Shown here piece by piece: positions 31,080-41,715 of a stretch of DNA of 64,000 bases. The stretch comes from Polymorphobacter multimanifer (GTDB lineage Bacteria; Pseudomonadota; Alphaproteobacteria; Sphingomonadales; Sphingomonadaceae). Where the stretch lies: NCBI RefSeq assembly GCF_014205635.1, contig NZ_JACIIV010000008.1, forward strand, positions 1-64,000. Direction: 5' to 3'. Position 1 is the first letter of the stretch; each line of letters begins with the position of its first letter. The notes beneath the pieces are model-generated. The model was not told the origin of the DNA. It ran no database searches and saw only the letters and a list, made by a program, of their open reading frames with translations. A program made the position numbers and the translations under genes.

Positions 31080-31334
31080 ATGCGTATCGTGTTCCTTGCC
31101 CTTCTCCTGACCGGCTGTGTGAGCACGGCAGCGAAGATCGTCACGGCACCGGTGCGGATCGTTGGGGCAGGGATCAACACCGCGGTCGACGCCACCACAA
31201 CGACGCAGCGCGAAGCTGATGAAGACCGCGGCCGTGCCATCCGCAAGCAGGAAGAGCGCGACCGCAAGGCTGTGAAAAAGGCCGAAAAGGAGCGCCGGAA
31301 AGCAGAGCGCGAAGCTACTCGACGATTTGATTGA
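31080..31334 (+). CDS. Small charged lipoprotein
   Basis: This 84-aa protein starts MRIVFLALLLTGCVSTAAK, a clear lipoprotein signal with lipid-accepting Cys13. A short hydrophobic link follows, and then a strongly charged Lys/Arg/Glu-rich helix (about 50-84), probably coiled. The family is unknown to me. I chose the ATG at 31080 over the one at 31056 because it gives a regular signal peptide. The 3' end overlaps the convergent VOC gene by 20 bp. Confidence 0.65.
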   Translation: MRIVFLALLLTGCVSTAAKIVTAPVRIVGAGINTAVDATTTTQREADEDRGRAIRKQEERDRKAVKKAEKERRKAEREATRRFD

Positions 31335-31887
31335 GCTCGACGAGCGTCCCGTCGGGATCGAAGAAGTTGCAGCCGATCACGCGAATGACAGGCCCGCCGT
31401 TCCGCCCCGGATAGCGCTGCTCGCGTGGCTCGGCGGTGAAGGTCACTCCGGGCACTGACTTCGCCATCGCACAGCGCCTGGTCGCATCATCGGTGTTGAG
31501 GATCAGCACATGGCCGCCGGCCTTGAGGCGCTTGGGATATTCGGGATCGGCTTCCAGCGGCGGGTCCGAATATTCCATCAGCCCGATCCAGCCGACGAAC
31601 GGATCATTGCCGTTGAGCAGCACCAGCCGCACCTTGTTGCCGGGCACGCCGGCGGGCAGCGCCACCCCCGACACCGTCAGCGGCTCGTCGTAGTTGACCC
31701 TGAGGCCGATCACGTCGCGGTAGAGCTTGAGGCTGTTCTCCATGCTGCGCACCAGGATGGTGAGGCGGCGCACATCGGTGGGCAGCCGCTCCTTCGGCGC
31801 CTCGACACCCGCCGCAGCCTTGCCGGTCGCCGTCTGTGCCGCCACGGGTGTGGCCAGCAGCAGCGCCATCGCCATCAGGATTCGCAT
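31315..31887 (-). CDS. Exported glyoxalase/VOC-fold protein
   Basis: This 190-aa protein has a signal peptide (MRILMAMALLLATPVAAQ) and one VOC domain from about residue 38. It begins RRLTILVRSMENSLKLYRD and ends FFDPDGTLVELNQ, the usual metal-ligand glutamate region. Export of a VOC protein to the periplasm is less common; the substrate is unknown. It is the last of three minus-strand genes with sixA and the helicase, 10 bp after sixA. Confidence 0.82.
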   Translation of the reverse strand: MRILMAMALLLATPVAAQTATGKAAAGVEAPKERLPTDVRRLTILVRSMENSLKLYRDVIGLRVNYDEPLTVSGVALPAGVPGNKVRLVLLNGNDPFVGWIGLMEYSDPPLEADPEYPKRLKAGGHVLILNTDDATRRCAMAKSVPGVTFTAEPREQRYPGRNGGPVIRVIGCNFFDPDGTLVELNQIVE

Positions 31888-31897
31888 CGCGTCCTCC

Positions 31898-32449
31898 TCA
31901 ATCGTCCGGCCCGAGGCTCGGGTCGAGATCGCGCGGACGAATGAACTGCGTCAATTGCGCGCGGCCACCATCAACCTGCGCCCAGCGTTCGATGTCAAGA
32001 TCGAGCCGCGCCAGCGTCGCGGTCGGATATTTCAGCTCGGCATCGTCGCGCGCCGGGCCGGAGCCGCGCGGCACCAGCTCGAGCAGCAGATCCTCCAGCC
32101 CCGGATTGTGCCCCACCAGCAACGCATGCTGGTGATGCGCCGCGAAACCCGCGACCAGCTCCACGAGCGTCGCCGAGGAGCTGAGATAGATGCGTTTTTC
32201 GTAGATCGGTGCCAGCGGCACGCCCAGCCCTTCCTCCACGCCCTCGATCGTCTGGCGGCAGCGCACGGCGGGCGAGGCTGCGACATGATCGAATTCGGGC
32301 ATCTCCTGCTTGCGCTGGGCGGCGCGCAACCATTGGCCGATGCTCACCGAAGCGCGGCGGCCGCGATCGTTCAATGGCCGGTCGAAATCGCGCAACAACG
32401 GGTCGTCATAGCCCGATTTGGCATGGCGCAGCAGCGTCAGCGTCTTCAC
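31898..32449 (-). CDS. sixA: SixA-type histidine phosphatase
   Basis: This 183-aa phosphatase of the RHG/histidine-phosphatase family has the phospho-accepting His in [16 protein letters not shown], a conserved ASPAVRCRQTIEG block and the second catalytic His in LLVGHNPGLEDLL. SixA enzymes dephosphorylate phosphohistidine proteins, including PTS-type proteins in enterobacteria. A link to the nearby HPr/EIIA relay is possible but not shown. The start overlaps the helicase stop by ATGA. Confidence 0.88.
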   Translation of the reverse strand: MKTLTLLRHAKSGYDDPLLRDFDRPLNDRGRRASVSIGQWLRAAQRKQEMPEFDHVAASPAVRCRQTIEGVEEGLGVPLAPIYEKRIYLSSSATLVELVAGFAAHHQHALLVGHNPGLEDLLLELVPRGSGPARDDAELKYPTATLARLDLDIERWAQVDGGRAQLTQFIRPRDLDPSLGPDD

Positions 32450-35262
32450 TCGGCGTCCCCGATGGAGTCTGGCTCGATGGAGCCTGGATCATCATCATGG
32501 CAGGGCACGGCCCCCTGCGGCAAGCCCGCGATGATCGCCACCGCCTGCGCCAGCGTGACCCTGTCGACCGGCGTCCCGGCGGGGAATGCCGCCTGCAGCC
32601 GCGAGGGGGCTGCCGCCCCGATCAGCACGAAATGCCCGCGATCGTCCGCCCGGCGAATGAGCCGGCCGAACGCCTGCGCCAGCCGCCCCATCACCACCCG
32701 GTCGTCATAGCCCTGCGCGCTGGGGGCGGCGGCGCGCCGTGCACTGTGCAGCACGGTGGGCCTTGCCCAGGGCACCCCCTCCATCACCACCAGCCGCAGC
32801 GATTCGCCGGGCACATCCACCCCGTCGCGGAGCGCATCGGTGCCGATGAGCGAGGCCTTCGGCTCGGCGCGAAAAATGTCGACCAGCGTGCCGGTGTCGA
32901 TCGGATCGACATGCTGGGCATAGAGCGGCAATCCGGCGCGGGCGAGCGGATCGGCGATCCGCGCATGCACCGCGCGCAGCCGCGCAATGGCCGTGAACAA
33001 CCCCAAAGTGCCCCCTCCCGCCGCCTCGATGAGCGCCCGAAAGGCCTGCGCCAGCCCCGAAACATCCCCCTTGCGCACATCGGTGACGATCAGCACCCGC
33101 GCCCGGCCGGCATAATCGAACGGGCTTTCCACCGCGAAATGCCGCGCAGGAGCGGGCAGGTGACGCGCCCCGGTCAGCGCATCGGCTTCCTCCCAATTGT
33201 CGTCCCCGCCCCGCCCCCGCAGCGTCGCGGACGTGATCAACACGCCTTGTGCAGGCGCCAGCACGCCGCGCGCGAAGGGCAGCATCGGATCGAGCCAGTG
33301 CCGGTGCAGGCCGATATCATAATCCCGGCCATCGACGCGCGGGATCGCCAGCCAGTCGACGAACACCGGGTCCGCCGGGCCGCCCAGCCGCGCCAGCAGC
33401 CCCCCCCAGGCCGCCAGCAATTCGCACCGCAATTTCAATCCGTTGGCTGCCCCCTCCACCCGCGCCCGGCCCGAGGTATCGAGCCAATCGGGCGGATCGT
33501 CGAGCGCCGCCTCCAGATGCGCCGCCAATGCCGCCATCGGCCCGCTCAACTTGCCCAGCGCCGCACTGGCCGCAGCACCAGCGTCGACAAGAGACGGCAA
33601 GGGATCGGCAATTTCGGTTTCCAGCCCATAGGCCGCATCGACATCGCGCGCCGCGGCATGGGTAAGCAGTTGCGCCCGCACCGCCGCCAGCAGTGTCTCG
33701 ATCGGCCCTTCGGGCTCGCCGCCCCCGGCGCGCGCCAGCCAGGCATCGGACGGCAGCGCCCTCGCGGCCGATGCGATGCGCTCGACCAATTCGGCCGCAG
33801 CATCGTCATAGCTGGTGATGTCCGCCAGCCGTGCTGCCAGCCCGCGCCGCCGTCCGGTTTTGGCGGTCGGTGGCCCGAGCAGCCAGTTCTTCAGCTCCAC
33901 CGCCTCGCGCCCGGTCAGCGCCACCGAAAATGCGTTGTCGGCCGCGTCGAACAGATGATGGCCTTCATCAAAGACGATCCGGCTCAGCGACTGGCCTTCG
34001 GTGCGTCCTCGCACGGCGTTGATCATCACCAGCGCATGGTTGGCGATGACGAGATCGGCCTGCGCCGAGGCGCGCGTCGCCTTTTCGATGAAGCAGGTGC
34101 GGTAATGCGGGCAGGCGGCATAGATGCACTCGCCGCGTCGGTCGGTGAGCCCGGCAAAGCTGGTGCGGCCGAAAAGCCGCGGCAGCCAGCCGGGGAGGTC
34201 GCCGCCCACCATGTCGCCATCGCGGCTGTACTCGGCCCAGCGCGCCACCAGCTGCGCGAAATGCGCCGCGCGGTTCTGGAAGCCGCCCTGCACGGCATCC
34301 TCGAGGTTGAGCAGGCAGAGGTAATTTTCGCGGCCCTTGCGCACCACCACGCGGCGCGTCTCGGCACCCGCCGGCGTCGCCGGCAAACTCGCCATGCCCG
34401 GCACCACCCGCGCCGCCTCGGCATCGAGCTGGCGCTGCAACGCGCGGGTGTAGGTGCTCAGCCACACCGCACCCCCCGCCGCCTCGGCCCAGCTGATCGC
34501 CGGGGCGAGATAGCCGAGCGTCTTGCCGATGCCGGTGCCGGCTTCGGCGAGCACGACCTGGGGCCGGCCGGGGGCGGTGCGCGGCTGGAAGGCCTGGGTG
34601 ACGGCGGCGGCATAGTCGCGCTGGCCGGGTCGCGGCTCGGCGCGGTCCCCCATGATACTCGCCAACCGCGCCTGCACAGCACTTGCATCGAGCGTCACCG
34701 GGCGGGGCGCCTCGCGCGGTGCGCCTTCCTCCCAGCGCGGCAGGGCGGTGAACAGGCTGCGCTCGGGCGTTTCCGGCGCCTTGAGCAGCGGCCGCACCAG
34801 CCCTGCCCACGGCCAGCGGTGCCGGGCCAGCCCCGCGAACACGCCATGCGCCCCGCGTCGCGCCGTCCAGCCAGGGTCGACCAGCGTACCCAGCAGCGCA
34901 CGCGCGGCGCGCACCAGAAACGCCGTGTCCGCGTCTCCGCCCGGCCCGTCGATACCCAGCGCCTCCGCCAGTCCGCGCGGCGTGGGCACGGCGAAACGCG
35001 CGGGATGCACGAAGGCAAAGAGCTCGAGCAGATCGAGCCCCGAAAGCTCGGGGTAACCCAGCCGGCTCGCGGTGACGGGCGCGTTGATCATCAGGTGCGG
35101 CGTGTCTCCGGCGCGGGCGATCGCCTCGCGGCGCGATACGCCAGACGGCGGCCCGCCCTCGCGCGCCACCCACACCCCGGCATGGGTAGCTATGAGGGCG
35201 TCGGGAACTTGTCCGCGACCCCAATGGGCTTGCGCGCCCGAACCATCACCGCCAGAAGCCAT
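32446..35262 (-). CDS. DinG/XPD-family Fe-S DNA helicase with degenerate N-terminal exonuclease-like region
   Basis: This 938-aa SF2 helicase has Walker [11 protein letters not shown], cluster cysteines in NYLCLLN and then [12 protein letters not shown], the Walker B-type box [15 protein letters not shown], and the C-terminal motifs [18 protein letters not shown] and [17 protein letters not shown]. The N-terminal 200 residues or so ([15 protein letters not shown]…) faintly resemble a DnaQ-type exonuclease without its acidic residues, as seen in other alphaproteobacterial DinG-like proteins. It probably acts in DNA repair or replication restart. It starts only 20 bp from the divergent lysS start. 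I chose the ATG at 35262 because the 13-codon extension would overlap lysS. Confidence 0.88.
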   Translation of the reverse strand: MASGGDGSGAQAHWGRGQVPDALIATHAGVWVAREGGPPSGVSRREAIARAGDTPHLMINAPVTASRLGYPELSGLDLLELFAFVHPARFAVPTPRGLAEALGIDGPGGDADTAFLVRAARALLGTLVDPGWTARRGAHGVFAGLARHRWPWAGLVRPLLKAPETPERSLFTALPRWEEGAPREAPRPVTLDASAVQARLASIMGDRAEPRPGQRDYAAAVTQAFQPRTAPGRPQVVLAEAGTGIGKTLGYLAPAISWAEAAGGAVWLSTYTRALQRQLDAEAARVVPGMASLPATPAGAETRRVVVRKGRENYLCLLNLEDAVQGGFQNRAAHFAQLVARWAEYSRDGDMVGGDLPGWLPRLFGRTSFAGLTDRRGECIYAACPHYRTCFIEKATRASAQADLVIANHALVMINAVRGRTEGQSLSRIVFDEGHHLFDAADNAFSVALTGREAVELKNWLLGPPTAKTGRRRGLAARLADITSYDDAAAELVERIASAARALPSDAWLARAGGGEPEGPIETLLAAVRAQLLTHAAARDVDAAYGLETEIADPLPSLVDAGAAASAALGKLSGPMAALAAHLEAALDDPPDWLDTSGRARVEGAANGLKLRCELLAAWGGLLARLGGPADPVFVDWLAIPRVDGRDYDIGLHRHWLDPMLPFARGVLAPAQGVLITSATLRGRGGDDNWEEADALTGARHLPAPARHFAVESPFDYAGRARVLIVTDVRKGDVSGLAQAFRALIEAAGGGTLGLFTAIARLRAVHARIADPLARAGLPLYAQHVDPIDTGTLVDIFRAEPKASLIGTDALRDGVDVPGESLRLVVMEGVPWARPTVLHSARRAAAPSAQGYDDRVVMGRLAQAFGRLIRRADDRGHFVLIGAAAPSRLQAAFPAGTPVDRVTLAQAVAIIAGLPQGAVPCHDDDPGSIEPDSIGDAE

Positions 35263-35282
35263 GCGACAGGGATAGACGAGAA

Positions 35283-36878
35283 ATGACTGACCAAGAAACA
35301 CTCCGTGCTGCCGCTCTCGAAAACAAGGCCTGGCCGTTCGAGGAGGCGCGCAAGCTGCTGGCGCGCTACAAAAGCGGCTTCCCAGCCGAGGGCGTGTTGT
35401 TCGAGACCGGCTATGGCCCCTCGGGGCTGCCGCACATCGGCACCTTCGGCGAAGTCGTGCGCACCACCATGGTCCGCCGCGCCTTCGAAGCGATGGCGCC
35501 GGGCGTCAAGACGCGGCTCATCGCCTTTTCGGACGATATGGACGGGCTGCGCAAGGTGCCCGAAGGCGTGCCCAACCCCGAGGTGCTGCGCGAAGCCCTG
35601 CACAAGCCGCTGACGCAAGTGCCCGATCCGTTCGGAACCCATTCCAGCTTCGGCGCGCACAACAATGCCCGGCTGCGGGCGTTTCTGGACAGCTTCGGCT
35701 TCGAGTACGAGTTCCTGTCCTCCACCGAATGCTACCAGGCCGGCCGCTTCGACGCGACGCTGTTGAAAATCCTCGCGAATTACGATGCGGTGATCGACGT
35801 CATCCTGCCCACGCTGGGGCCGGAGCGGCGCGCCACCTATGCTCCCTTCCTGCCCATCGACCCGGTGTCGGGCCATGTGCTGCAGGTGCCGCTGGTGGCG
35901 CGCGATGTGGCGGCCGGAACGGTGAGCTATATCCGACCCAATAGCAGCGGGGGCACTGACGAGACCGTCACCGTTCCCGTGACCGGCGGCCATTGCAAGC
36001 TGCAGTGGAAGGTCGATTGGGCGATGCGCTGGGTGGCGCTCGGCGTCGATTACGAGATGGCGGGCAAGGACCTGATCGACTCGGTCACCCTTTCGAGCCG
36101 CATCGCTCGCGTGCTCGGCGCCGAGCCGCCGGCGGGGTTCAATTACGAGCTGTTCCTCGATGCGCAGGGGCAGAAGATCTCCAAGTCCAAGGGCAACGGC
36201 CTCACCATCGAGGAGTGGCTGGTCTATGGCCCGCCCGAGAGCCTGGCGCTCTACATGTACCAGAACCCGCGCAAGGCGAAGCGGCTGCACTTCGATGTGA
36301 TCCCGCGCGCCATCGACGAATATGGGGACTTTCTGGCGCGCTATCCCGAGCAGCCGATCGAGCAGCAGCTCGGCAATCCCGTCCACCATATCCATGAAGG
36401 CACGCCGCCGGCTGCCGCCCTGCCGGTGACGTTCGGGCTATTGCTCAACCTGGCTTCGGTCGCCGCGACGGACGATCCGGCGAAGCTATGGGCCTATGTG
36501 GCACGCCAGGCCCCCGGCACTTCGCCGGAAAGCCATCCGATGCTCGACCGCCTGGTGCAGCATGCTGCGGCCTATGCGCGTGATTTCGTCGTGCCGCATC
36601 TCGCCCGCCGCGCCCCGACGCTGCAGGAGGCGGAAGCGCTGCGCGACCTCGATGCCCGGCTTGCGGCACTCGGTGCGGGAGCGGCAGCCGAAGCCTTTCA
36701 GGAGCAGGTGTACGAGGCTGGCAAGGCGCACGGCTTCGAAAACCTGCGGGACTGGTTCAAGGCGCTCTACGAAACGCTCATCGGCAGTTCACAAGGCCCG
36801 CGTATGGGTAGCTTCATTGCGCTTTACGGGCTCGATGAGACACGCGGCCTCATCGCCGGAGCCCTGGCCCGCGTATAG
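35283..36878 (+). CDS. lysS: Lysyl-tRNA synthetase, class I
   Basis: This 531-aa class I LysRS (the archaeal type found in alphaproteobacteria) charges tRNA-Lys. It has the HIGH-type motif [30 protein letters not shown], the GKDLIDS block and the KMSKS-type [17 protein letters not shown]. It is divergent from the DinG-like helicase with 20 bp between the starts, so its promoter must lie within that gene. The downstream exported protein follows after 6 bp. Confidence 0.96.
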   Translation: MTDQETLRAAALENKAWPFEEARKLLARYKSGFPAEGVLFETGYGPSGLPHIGTFGEVVRTTMVRRAFEAMAPGVKTRLIAFSDDMDGLRKVPEGVPNPEVLREALHKPLTQVPDPFGTHSSFGAHNNARLRAFLDSFGFEYEFLSSTECYQAGRFDATLLKILANYDAVIDVILPTLGPERRATYAPFLPIDPVSGHVLQVPLVARDVAAGTVSYIRPNSSGGTDETVTVPVTGGHCKLQWKVDWAMRWVALGVDYEMAGKDLIDSVTLSSRIARVLGAEPPAGFNYELFLDAQGQKISKSKGNGLTIEEWLVYGPPESLALYMYQNPRKAKRLHFDVIPRAIDEYGDFLARYPEQPIEQQLGNPVHHIHEGTPPAAALPVTFGLLLNLASVAATDDPAKLWAYVARQAPGTSPESHPMLDRLVQHAAAYARDFVVPHLARRAPTLQEAEALRDLDARLAALGAGAAAEAFQEQVYEAGKAHGFENLRDWFKALYETLIGSSQGPRMGSFIALYGLDETRGLIAGALARV

Positions 36879-36884
36879 GTTGCC

Positions 36885-37643
36885 ATGATGAAATCAGCCC
36901 TGCTCGCCCTTGCCCTTCTGGTCGCCGCTCCCGCCCATGCGGCGGCGGAGGACAGTTTTCGCGAGGGGCGATGGGCCGAAGCCGCGCGCGAGGGCCGCGC
37001 CGAAGCCACGGTGCAGAGCCTGATCTATGCCGGCCGCGCCAACCTCTGGCTTGCCGGCTACGAGACCACCGAAAAGGCGCGCGCCGAAGCGTTGATCGCT
37101 GCCGCCGAGCGGGATTTCGATGCCGCTCTCGCCAAGGCGCCAAGCAATGTCGATGCGCGACTGCAGAAGGCCGTGGCGATCGGCTACCGTGCCAAGCTCG
37201 CCAAATCGCCGGGGCTTGCCAAGGACAGCCGGAATCGCTTCGTCGCCATCCGCGACGCCAACCCCGAAAATCCTCTGGCGTGGTCCGCCGTCGCCGGCTG
37301 GCACGGGGGTGCCGTAGCCTCGCTTGGTGGCTTCATGGCCGGCACCGTGCTCGGCGCCAAGGCGAGCGAGTTCGAGGCCGGCTTTGCGCGTGTTTTCCAG
37401 CTTGCCCCGCGCAACCCGGCCTATCGCACCCTTTACGCAATCGGGCTGCTCGACCTGACGCCCCGGAACGCCGCCAAGGCCAGCACGGCGCTCAAGGGCA
37501 TCGAGACCCTGCCCGCTGCCGACGCTTTCGAGCGATCGCTGCGTGATCAGGGCGCCCGCGTTGCAGCAGCACTGGCCAAGGGTGACGCCAAGGCAGCGCA
37601 GACGCTGGCGCGGCGGCTGTCGGCCTTCGGGACGCTGGCCTGA
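36885..37643 (+). CDS. Exported TPR-like hypothetical protein
   Basis: This 252-aa protein has a signal peptide (MMKSALLALALLVAAPAHAA) and a helical repeat body resembling degenerate tetratricopeptides, for example REGRWAEAAREGRAEATVQS and FDAALAKAPSNVDARLQKAV. No enzyme motif is visible. It lies 6 bp after lysS and may be co-transcribed, and it is convergent with rnr with only 3 bp between stops. It is probably a periplasmic scaffold-type protein. Confidence 0.75.
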   Translation: MMKSALLALALLVAAPAHAAAEDSFREGRWAEAAREGRAEATVQSLIYAGRANLWLAGYETTEKARAEALIAAAERDFDAALAKAPSNVDARLQKAVAIGYRAKLAKSPGLAKDSRNRFVAIRDANPENPLAWSAVAGWHGGAVASLGGFMAGTVLGAKASEFEAGFARVFQLAPRNPAYRTLYAIGLLDLTPRNAAKASTALKGIETLPAADAFERSLRDQGARVAAALAKGDAKAAQTLARRLSAFGTLA

Positions 37644-37646
37644 GGT

Positions 37647-39839
37647 CTAGCGCCGACCGCGCTTGATGCCGCGCGGGACGCGGGACTGGCCGACGCGGCG
37701 GCCGGTCCGGACGCGGTCCACCCGCGGGCGGGGCGTTTCTGAGCCGCCTTCGCCGAACGGCAGCTCGAAGCGCAGCGACCCGGTGATCGGGTTGGCCTCG
37801 ACCAGCCGCAAATCGAGCCGCTGGCCGGCCACATAGCGCGTGCCGGTCTCGATGCCCTCGAGCACCCGGGCATCCTCGTCATAGACGAAGCGCTCGTCGC
37901 CGAGCGTGCTCACCGGCACCAGCCCATCCCCGCCCAGCCCGTCGACCTGGGCGAAGAAACCGAACTTGGCGACCCCGGTGATGCGGGTGCGCATCACTTC
38001 ACCAACCTTCTCCGAAAGATAGGCCGCCACATAGCGATCGAGCGTGTCGCGCTCGGCCTCCATCGCCCGGCGCTCAGTGAGCGACACATGCTCGGCGGTG
38101 CGCCCCATTGCCGCCTGGCCGGCATCGTCGATGCCGCCCTCGCCAAGGCCCCAGGCGCTGACCAGCGAGCGATGCACGATCAGATCGGCATAGCGGCGGA
38201 TCGGCGAGGTGAAATGCGCATAGGAACCGAGCGACAGGCCGAAATGGCCTTTGTTTTCGGGTGAATAATAGGCCTGGGTCTGGCTGCGCAGCACCTGCTC
38301 CATCACCTGGGTGGCATGGTCCTCGTCTTTCGTGCGCGTCAGGATGCGATTGAACGTGGCGGGCTTGATGACCTGACCAAGCGCGAATGGGATGTCGAAG
38401 GTCTCCAGCCAGTCCTTGAGCGCCACCAGCTTCTCGCGGCTCGGGGACTCATGGTCGCGGTACATGCAGGCGGCTTTTTTCGCCTCCAGCGCCTTGGCGG
38501 CCGCGACATTGGCGGCGATCATGAAATCCTCGATCAGCTGGTTGGCGGGGATGGTTTCCCGCAGCGCAATCGAGGCGATGCGGCCCTTCTCGTCGAGCAC
38601 CACCCGGCGCTCGGGCATGTTGATTGCCAATGGCTCGCGCTTGTCTCGGGCGGCCTTGAGCAGCGCCCAGCATTCCCACAGCGGCTTGAGTGTGGCGAAA
38701 TGCTCCCCGGACCCGGCATCATGCGACGCCTGTGCCTCCTCATACGCGATGTTCACCGTGCAGCGGATGACCGAGCGGGCAAAACGCTGGCGCAGCACCT
38801 TGCCTTGCGCGTCGATGTGCAAATGGCAGGCAAGCACGCCGCGGTCCTCGCCCGCCACCAGCGAGCAGACATCGGCAGAAAGCCGCTCGGGGAGCATCGG
38901 CACCACGCGATCGGGGAAATAGACCGAATTGCCGCGCGCCCGTGCTTCACGGTCGAGGCTGCCGCCGGGGCGGACAAACCAGCTCACATCGGCAATGGCA
39001 ACAATGGCGTTGAAGTACCCAGGATTTTCGTCATCGGGTGCTGCCCATACAGCATCGTCATGGTCGCGCGCATCGGCTGGGTCGATGGTGAGAAACGGCA
39101 GGTGCCGCAGATCCTCGCGTGGCCCCAACCCACGCTCGGCATTGGCATCGGCCTCTTCCAGCGTCTCGGCTGAAAACACATGGGGAATGCCCTTGGCATG
39201 AATGGCGATGAGCGAAAAGGCGCGCGGGGCGAACGGGTCTCCCAGCACTTCGACCACGCGGCCGTGCATCGCCGAGCCGCGGCCGTGCGGCTCGGCGAGC
39301 ACCAGGTCTCCCAGTTGCGCATCGCCGAGTTCGCTCAGCGCCAGGTCGAAGCGCGCCTTCTTGTCGACGGGCACCAGCCGGTGCGAAAGCCCGTCCTTGC
39401 GGACAATGCCGAGCACGAATTCGGCCGACTTGGGGAGCAGCTTCATTGGAAAGCCGGTGTAGCCGCCGCCAGCCTCCTCGATCCGCGCCAGCACCCGATC
39501 TCCGATGGCCAGCACCGCACGCTTGCCGCGCTCCAGCACGCGCACCCGCGGGGGCGGGCCGGCACCGTCCCAGCGATCCGGCACTGCGAACAGCCCGGCA
39601 TCGCTCGAATCGACGATCCGCAGCACGGTGACCTTGGGCAATCCGCCCCCCTTGTGGAGGGTGCGACCGGGTCCGAGATCGAGCTGGCCATCGTCCTGCA
39701 TCCGCTTGAGCAGGCTTTTCAGCGCGATCTTGTCGGCGCCGTGCAGCCCGAAGGCGCGCGCGATCTCGCGCTTGCCGACCGCCGCTGGCTGCGTCTTGAT
39801 CCAGTCGAGGATTGCTTGCGGTGTGGGGAGGTCGGCCAT
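37647..39839 (-). CDS. rnr: Ribonuclease R
   Basis: This 730-aa 3'-5' exoribonuclease degrades structured RNA. Domain order is an N-terminal helix-turn-helix (about 5-65), cold-shock domains, an RNB catalytic domain with the metal-binding aspartates in TIDPADARDHDDAVWA, then SPIRRYADLIVHR, a C-terminal S1 domain (GVAKFGFFAQVDGLGGDGLV) and a basic tail (RRVGQSRVPRGIKRGRR). I chose the ATG at 39839; two in-frame ATGs 3-4 codons upstream are possible. A much longer frame upstream is antisense to the ABC exporter and was rejected. Confidence 0.95.
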   Translation of the reverse strand: MADLPTPQAILDWIKTQPAAVGKREIARAFGLHGADKIALKSLLKRMQDDGQLDLGPGRTLHKGGGLPKVTVLRIVDSSDAGLFAVPDRWDGAGPPPRVRVLERGKRAVLAIGDRVLARIEEAGGGYTGFPMKLLPKSAEFVLGIVRKDGLSHRLVPVDKKARFDLALSELGDAQLGDLVLAEPHGRGSAMHGRVVEVLGDPFAPRAFSLIAIHAKGIPHVFSAETLEEADANAERGLGPREDLRHLPFLTIDPADARDHDDAVWAAPDDENPGYFNAIVAIADVSWFVRPGGSLDREARARGNSVYFPDRVVPMLPERLSADVCSLVAGEDRGVLACHLHIDAQGKVLRQRFARSVIRCTVNIAYEEAQASHDAGSGEHFATLKPLWECWALLKAARDKREPLAINMPERRVVLDEKGRIASIALRETIPANQLIEDFMIAANVAAAKALEAKKAACMYRDHESPSREKLVALKDWLETFDIPFALGQVIKPATFNRILTRTKDEDHATQVMEQVLRSQTQAYYSPENKGHFGLSLGSYAHFTSPIRRYADLIVHRSLVSAWGLGEGGIDDAGQAAMGRTAEHVSLTERRAMEAERDTLDRYVAAYLSEKVGEVMRTRITGVAKFGFFAQVDGLGGDGLVPVSTLGDERFVYDEDARVLEGIETGTRYVAGQRLDLRLVEANPITGSLRFELPFGEGGSETPRPRVDRVRTGRRVGQSRVPRGIKRGRR

Positions 39840-39905
39840 CGCAGCCATCATGCCCCACTTGCCGCCGCCGCCACCAGCCCCCATTAGCAGGCGGAGATGC
39901 AGCAC

Positions 39906-41708
39906 ATGTCCGCCCCTCCTGCAGGAAAAGCCGATTTCGCGATCCTGAAGCGCTTCCTGCCCTATCTCTGGCCTGCTGGCCGGCCGGGGCTGAAGGCGCG
40001 CGTCGTCGTGGCGATGCTGTTCGTGCTGCTCGCCAAATCGACGCTGCTGGTGATGCCCTTCGCCTTCAAGGGCATCATCGACCGGATGGCGCCGGGGCTG
40101 GAGGCCGGCATCGATATCGCGGTGGCGCTGGTGATGGCCTATTCGCTGGCACGCTTCGGCGGTGTACTGTTCGACAATATTCGCAATGCCGTGTTCGAGA
40201 AGGTCGGGCAGGATGCGGCGCGGCGGCTGGCGCTCGATGTGTTCAGCCATATCCACAATCTCAGCCTGCGCTTCCACCTGACGCGCCGCACGGGTGCGCT
40301 CACCCGCATCATCGAGCGCGGCACCAAGAGCATCGACACAATGCTCTACTTCCTGCTGTTCAACATCGTGCCGACCGCCTTCGAGCTGACGGCAGTATCG
40401 GTCATCTTCTGGTTCAAGCTCGGGCCGCCGATGATGCTGGCGGTGCTGGGCATGATGCTCGCCTATATCGGCTTCACCCAGAAGGTCACCGAATGGCGCG
40501 CCGCCCTTCGCCGCGAGATGGTCGATACCGACAACAGGGCCGCCGCGCGCGCCGTGGACAGCCTGCTTAACTACGAGACGGTGAAATATTTCAACGCCGA
40601 GTCGCTCGAGCGCCACAATTATGGCGCCGCCATCCAGCGCTACGCCCGGGCAGCCACCCGCTCCGAAACCTCGCTTGCCTGGCTAAATATCGGCCAGTCG
40701 CTCATCACCAACCTGATGCTGGCGGCCGCGATGGCCTTCACCGTGCAGGGCTGGGCGAGCGGCCGCTTCACGCCCGGCGATGTGGTGCTCATCAACACGT
40801 TGCTCATCCAGCTGTTCCGGCCGCTCGACATGCTCGGCATGGTCTATCGCGAGATCAAGCAGGGGCTGATCGACATGGAATCGATGTTCGCGCTTATCGA
40901 CACCCCTGCCGAAATCGCCGACGCTCCCGGTGCGCCCGACCTGGCGGTGCGCGGCGGCGAGGTGCGCTTCGACGATGTGCGCTTCGCCTATGAGGCCGAC
41001 CGCGAGATCCTCCACGGCATCGGCTTCCACATCCCTGCCGGCCGCACCACGGCGGTCGTGGGGCATACGGGGGCGGGCAAGAGCACGCTCAGCCGCATCC
41101 TCTACCGTTTCTACGACATCAGCAGCGGCAGTGTGACAATCGACGGGCAGGACATCCGCAGCGTGACGCAAGCCAGCCTGCGCGCGCAGATCGGGATCGT
41201 TCCGCAGGACACCGTGCTGTTCAACGAGAGCATCGCCTACAACATCGCCTATGGAAAACCCGGCGCCACCCAGGCTGAAATCGAGGCGGCCGCGCGGGGG
41301 GCGAGCATCCACAGCTTCATCGAGCGGCTGCCGCAGGGGTATGATACGCCCGTTGGCGAACGCGGGCTCAAGCTTTCGGGCGGCGAGAAGCAGCGCGTTG
41401 CCATCGCCCGCACGCTGCTCAAGAACCCGCCGATCCTCATCCTCGACGAAGCGACGAGTGCGCTGGACAGCACCACCGAGGCGGAAATCCAGGCTGCGCT
41501 GGGTGCGGTGGCGCAAGACCGCACCACGCTCGTCATCGCCCACCGCCTGAGCACCATCACCTCCGCCGACGAGATCCTGGTGATGGACCAGGGCCGGATC
41601 ATCGAGCGCGGGACGCACGAAGCGCTGCTTGCGCGCAGTGGCCGCTATGCCGAAATGTGGGCGCTGCAAGCGGCCGAATCGCGTGCCGAGGCGATGGCTG
41701 CGGAGTAG
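39906..41708 (+). CDS. Atm1/HMT1-type ABC exporter (heavy-metal/glutathione-linked)
   Basis: This 600-aa half-transporter has six N-terminal membrane helices (about 25-310) and an ATPase domain with Walker A GHTGAGKST, signature LSGGEKQRVAIARTLLKNP and Walker B ILILDEATSALD. The membrane part carries the Atm1-like segments RRTGALTRIIERGTKSIDTM and NYETVKYFNAESLE. Bacterial Atm1 proteins export glutathione conjugates or heavy metals and relate to Fe-S supply. It is divergent from rnr (66 bp). Confidence 0.9.
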   Translation: MSAPPAGKADFAILKRFLPYLWPAGRPGLKARVVVAMLFVLLAKSTLLVMPFAFKGIIDRMAPGLEAGIDIAVALVMAYSLARFGGVLFDNIRNAVFEKVGQDAARRLALDVFSHIHNLSLRFHLTRRTGALTRIIERGTKSIDTMLYFLLFNIVPTAFELTAVSVIFWFKLGPPMMLAVLGMMLAYIGFTQKVTEWRAALRREMVDTDNRAAARAVDSLLNYETVKYFNAESLERHNYGAAIQRYARAATRSETSLAWLNIGQSLITNLMLAAAMAFTVQGWASGRFTPGDVVLINTLLIQLFRPLDMLGMVYREIKQGLIDMESMFALIDTPAEIADAPGAPDLAVRGGEVRFDDVRFAYEADREILHGIGFHIPAGRTTAVVGHTGAGKSTLSRILYRFYDISSGSVTIDGQDIRSVTQASLRAQIGIVPQDTVLFNESIAYNIAYGKPGATQAEIEAAARGASIHSFIERLPQGYDTPVGERGLKLSGGEKQRVAIARTLLKNPPILILDEATSALDSTTEAEIQAALGAVAQDRTTLVIAHRLSTITSADEILVMDQGRIIERGTHEALLARSGRYAEMWALQAAESRAEAMAAE

Positions 41709-41715
41709 ACGGCGC

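Noticed and set aside
32209-35286. Very long open frame on the plus strand (about 1025 codons)
   Set aside because: It is the shadow of the DinG-like helicase gene; composition is Arg/Gly/His-rich and it has no recognisable domain.
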